Part shown: positions 62,290 through 64,000 of the stretch, piece after piece
Layout of the letters: every line of letters starts with the position of its first letter
How positions within the stretch are numbered: position 1 is the first letter of the stretch
Assembly (NCBI GenBank): GCA_002189035.1
Contig: NEEC01000002.1
Span: forward strand, 3,286,001 to 3,350,000
Reading direction: 5' to 3'
Source of the DNA: Utricularia gibba
Taxonomy: Eukaryota; Streptophyta; Magnoliopsida; Lamiales; Lentibulariaceae
Length of the DNA: 64,000 nt
The notes under the pieces: generated by a model
Database searches by the model: none
Seen by the model: the letters and a program-made list of their open reading frames with translations, nothing else
What the model was told of the DNA's origin: nothing
Position numbers and translations under genes: made by a program

Positions 62290-62640
62290 TAATCTATGGA
62301 TATTATTATAGATAGCAACTACTACTTCAGATGTATATACATTGATTCAAAGGTACATATTCAAAACTTTGTAGTGTATTTTCATCAAGTTTGTTGTCAT
62401 TTACTTTATATTGCTGGCCATGTGATAAAAGTAAAAGGAAAATTACTCCTTGCTATAACTTCAAACACGAACAAAAACATTTTCCCACTGGATCATGCAT
62501 TACCATAAAGTGAGAGCAAACACAATCTGACTTGGTTCTTAAAAAAATTGTTCTTGATATAAGTATCTTAGAGAAGAACGAAGTATATTTTATGGATTTC
62601 TTTGGGCATTTTACCATGTATTTTCATAGATTCAGGTAGA
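62290..62640 (+). mobile_element. MULE transposase fragment (third MULE)
   Basis: Frames include VKGKLLLAITSNTNKNIFPL (intact MULEs: YKGKLLIA..DANNQIFPLAFA) followed, after a stop, by SESKHNLTWFLKK (intact: ExxxSWxWFLxxL). It is therefore the DDE core region of a MULE. The sequence differs from copy A in this block, so it is another family. Confidence 0.6.
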
Positions 62641-62749
62641 TACCCATGTTTCAGAGATACATAGTTGGTATATTGATATTATATATCATGTTGTTTTATT
62701 CTTTTGGTACATAATGCCCATCATCTTATGAAAAAGGTGGTTCAAACCA

Positions 62750-62985
62750 TACAACTAAAAGCAGCGATTGTGAATATTATATGAAAAACTGCAAAGTTTG
62801 GTTAGAGGTGAACTTTGATTGCTGGATGGATATATTGAATGATAACTCAATGAAGTAACATTTCCCTTTTGTCCTATCATTTCTTTATGTACTTGAGCTA
62901 CCACCGCCTTCTTCAAATTGCATACTCTTTCCATATGCCCTTTTTGGTTGCAAAATACAAAGGTCATCATTGGATTCTACCAACA
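62750..62985 (-). mobile_element. Ty1/copia gag zinc-knuckle fragment
   Basis: Minus-strand frame MMTFVFCNQKGHMERVCNLK matches the CxxCxxxGHxxxxC knuckle of copia gag with the first Cys lost, followed by a typical KK..AQVHKE tail. Confidence 0.5.
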
Positions 62986-63249
62986 TTTTTTGGGAATGTA
63001 GGAGTTGGCTATTTTACAATAACACAATATGGTAAGCTCATCTAGTATCTTTAGTGGTTTTTAAAAATGTTGGCATGGCTTTCATTTACTGAGTTTCCTT
63101 TATGAAATTTCCTAATATCCTTTATCAATTTTCGGAAACGTTCTTTATAATTTAAAGATAAATTTCATAATATTAAAATATTTCCAAAATAAAACATGAT
63201 ACGAAATTAGTTGAACAACTAATAATCATAAAATACATCAATTGAAATT

Positions 63250-63810
63250 TGCCCAAATATTCTCGATCAAATCTTTTTTCAAGCAACGATGGATATTGCT
63301 ATCATGGGAATACTCTACTTGACCTAGATAATTTTGCATGTTTACTCCAACATCTCTATAATTTTTTGACCATCATAGATTAACCATACTCATCGACAAT
63401 GGTATTTTCAGAATTAAAATATCCTTTACTTTTAACAATCATATTATGCAGTATAATACATATATATATAATATTCCTAAAGCTTTTCGATCCCAAGCTC
63501 TTGTGGAAGATGTTAGTATCCCGAATAGACTTTGCAATATTCCAAAATTATGTTCTATGTCTTTTTTAGCACTCCCTTTGAAATGAACAAAAATACGTGC
63601 TTTTTGCCCCTGTGGAAGTGCAATAGATTTCATGAATACAGCCCAATCAAGAAAATGCCATTAGCCAAATAATATCTCATATCGTAAGCAGCACAATTTA
63701 TTTTGAATTGTACTCAAGGGGCAACATCGTTATGTGATATTGAGAAATGAAGAATGCAACATTGAGATCATTATTTGCACCTGGCATTCCAAAAAAAACA
63801 TGTAAAATCT
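63250..63810 (-). mobile_element. PIF/Harbinger transposase DDE fragment
   Basis: On the minus strand: GANNDLNV (63780; intact: PGSNNDINVL), YYLANGIFL (63650; intact: YYLADGIYP), FVHFKGSAKKDIEHNFGILQ (63590; intact: QEAxRKDVERAFGVLQ), and TRAWDRKALGILYIYVLYCI (intact: W....L..IM.ACIILHNMI). One frameshift separates the first two from the third. Relic. Confidence 0.75.
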
Positions 63811-64000
63811 ACGTATTTGCAGATGTGATATTTGAAAACTAGAATTAGAATAGGAGGAAAAGAAAAGGTAGAATAGAGAAAGATTATATATGCAATCATG
63901 ACCAATCATAAAGCGCCATGTGTTTTCATTGGCTCGCGACAACACATATAAAACATGCAGCCTGTCCAATCAGAGAGTGCCATGTGTTTTAATATGGTGT
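63811..64000. other. Right-edge spacer with a short repeat
   Basis: CCAATCATAAAGCGCCATGTGTTTT (in part, 63902 on) recurs as CCAATCAGAGAGTGCCATGTGTTTT (63965 on), a 63-bp-spaced duplication possibly near an element end. No gene seen. Confidence 0.4.

Overview
The window is a piece of nuclear DNA from a flowering plant. Every protein-coding gene is split by short GT-AG introns (or is a known single-exon plant gene), the proteins are the plant versions of their families, and the AT-rich spaces are full of plant-type transposon debris (MULE, hAT, Harbinger, Ty3/gypsy, Ty1/copia, MITEs). The species cannot be fixed from the sequence alone.

Layout from left to right. 1-600: 5' end of an unidentified minus-strand gene. 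2853-5356: RPT4, the 26S proteasome ATPase S10B (minus, 10 exons). 5.5-11.5 kb: Harbinger fragment and a decayed MULE transposase reading leftwards. 12844-15608: a PHD finger-homeodomain regulator of the PRHA/HAT3.1 family (plus, 9 exons). 15.88-22.03 kb: a second MULE of about 6.1 kb with unusually long terminal inverted repeats that fills the whole gap up to the next gene. 22670-23841: RPL7 (plus, 6 exons) behind a cluster of site II promoter motifs. 24.5-30.5 kb: a gypsy (Athila-like) fragment, a MITE and upstream DNA. 30579-31930: a CIA2-like CCT-domain gene with an apparent one-base loss. 33.1-33.9 kb: copia RNase H remnant. 35.7-36.6 kb: a MITE that nearly touches OSTC (36732-37232), a single-exon oligosaccharyltransferase subunit gene. 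39-45 kb: gypsy LTR end, Ac-like hAT remnant, other repeats. 45615-47134: a Rossmann-fold NAD(P)-binding protein like Arabidopsis At5g02240 (7 exons). 47.6-48.1 kb: a near-perfect palindrome beside a tRNA-Lys(UUU) gene. 48303-48695: an unknown coiled-coil protein (minus), sharing a divergent promoter region with AKT1 (49928-53636, 11 exons), an inward K+ channel. 54.8-57.1 kb: a second, ZMYM/TTF-type hAT remnant. 57368-59581: cytosolic HSC70 (minus, 2 exons) with a heat-shock element and one apparent frameshift. 60-64 kb: repeats plus fragments of MULE, copia gag and Harbinger.

The genes are mostly housekeeping functions (proteolysis, translation, glycosylation, chaperone, tRNA) with two transcriptional regulators and a K+ channel; they do not form a pathway or cluster. 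I found no new multi-gene system. The observations most worth checking are the inverted MULE pair around the PHD-homeodomain gene with shared 65-bp tandem arrays, the ~480-bp palindrome, two single-base losses in G-runs of otherwise intact genes, two GC-AG introns in AKT1, and the MITE that takes the place of most of the OSTC upstream region.

Exon limits were set by reading splice signals and checking phase against remembered family sequences; no alignment was run.
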